Under the pieces are notes generated by a model. That model made no database searches. It saw only the letters and a list, made by a program, of their open reading frames with translations, and was not told the origin of the DNA. A stretch of DNA of 5,774 nucleotides from Spirochaetia bacterium UBA5368 (GTDB taxonomy: Bacteria; Spirochaetota; UBA4802; UBA5368). The position numbers were made by a program, and so were the translations under genes. Shown here piece by piece: positions 5,653 through 5,774 of this stretch; positions within the stretch are counted from its first letter, which is position 1; each line of letters begins with the position of its first letter. The DNA is taken from assembly GCA_002407865.1 (NCBI GenBank), contig DHPI01000061.1, positions 1-5,774 on the forward strand. Direction: 5' to 3'.

Positions 5653-5774
5653 GTTTATGATCTCAATACTTATTGCTGAAAATAATTGTTACTCGCCTCA
5701 ACAATCTTTTAACTGAGTAGAGATACAGGGCATACACAGTAAGGCAAAACAACCAGAGAAGAGAGTGACGGATT
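5653..5774 (-). promoter_or_regulatory. cas3 upstream region, no clear promoter
   Basis: No gene is seen in these 122 bp. On the cas3 strand a weak TTGCCT/TATCTC pair with 16-nt spacing can be read, but it is poor. A short dyad ATTGTT/AACAAT (5685-5690/5700-5705) with a 9-nt centre lies about 35 nt before the cas3 ATG and could be an operator. The real promoter may lie here or beyond the window. Confidence 0.25.

Noticed and set aside
5700..5774. Second target of the pseudo-spacer upstream of cas3
   Set aside because: The CTGT-containing stretches on the cas3 strand fail to match the guide ungapped beyond four bases and lack a suitable PAM.

Overview
The window holds the start of a type I-E CRISPR-Cas operon, all on the minus strand. 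In transcription order (right to left) it contains cas3 (complete, 941 aa), a 90-aa protein resembling the DUF3892 family, casA/cse1 (complete, 544 aa), and casB/cse2, which runs off the left edge after 189 codons. The order cas3-casA-casB is that of Escherichia coli and most I-E loci, so cas7e, cas5e, cas6e, cas1 and cas2 would be expected beyond coordinate 1. Base composition is moderate, Shine-Dalgarno sites are clear for casA and casB, and sigma70-like hexamers are present. This indicates a bacterium, but I cannot name the lineage.

Layout on the + strand: 1-567 casB (partial); 580-2214 casA; 2215-2323 a spacer with a perfect 15-bp hairpin and a tandem 9-bp repeat; 2324-2596 the DUF3892-like gene; 2597-2826 a very AT-rich intergenic region; 2827-5652 cas3; 5653-5774 the cas3 upstream region.

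The most interesting part is 2597-2860. On the + strand, opposite to the cas genes, two degenerate type I-E repeats (2739-2767 and 2800-2828) flank exactly 32 nt, the standard I-E spacer length. The first keeps a near-perfect 8-nt 5' handle (ATGTACCG). The second keeps a perfect I-E repeat hairpin. Cas6e-type processing would give a 61-nt crRNA-like RNA (2760-2820), the canonical I-E crRNA size. A good intrinsic terminator on the same strand (2830-2857) lies inside the 3' end of cas3. The pseudo-spacer partially matches the AT-rich region upstream of the DUF3892-casA operon: protospacer 2676-2707, 16 of the first 20 positions and 21 of 32 overall, directly preceded by an AAG PAM. The protospacer overlaps candidate promoter elements.

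I infer a CreR/CreA-like regulatory guide. Cascade loaded with this RNA would bind, with partial complementarity, the promoter region of its own operon and repress it without triggering efficient interference. A drop in free Cascade, for example when an anti-CRISPR acts, would derepress the operon. The DUF3892-like gene is the first gene under that putative control and has no known role in I-E immunity. It could be an accessory factor or a guarded effector.

The protein assignments come from motifs I can see. The regulatory RNA model is inference from sequence architecture and needs RNA and binding data.
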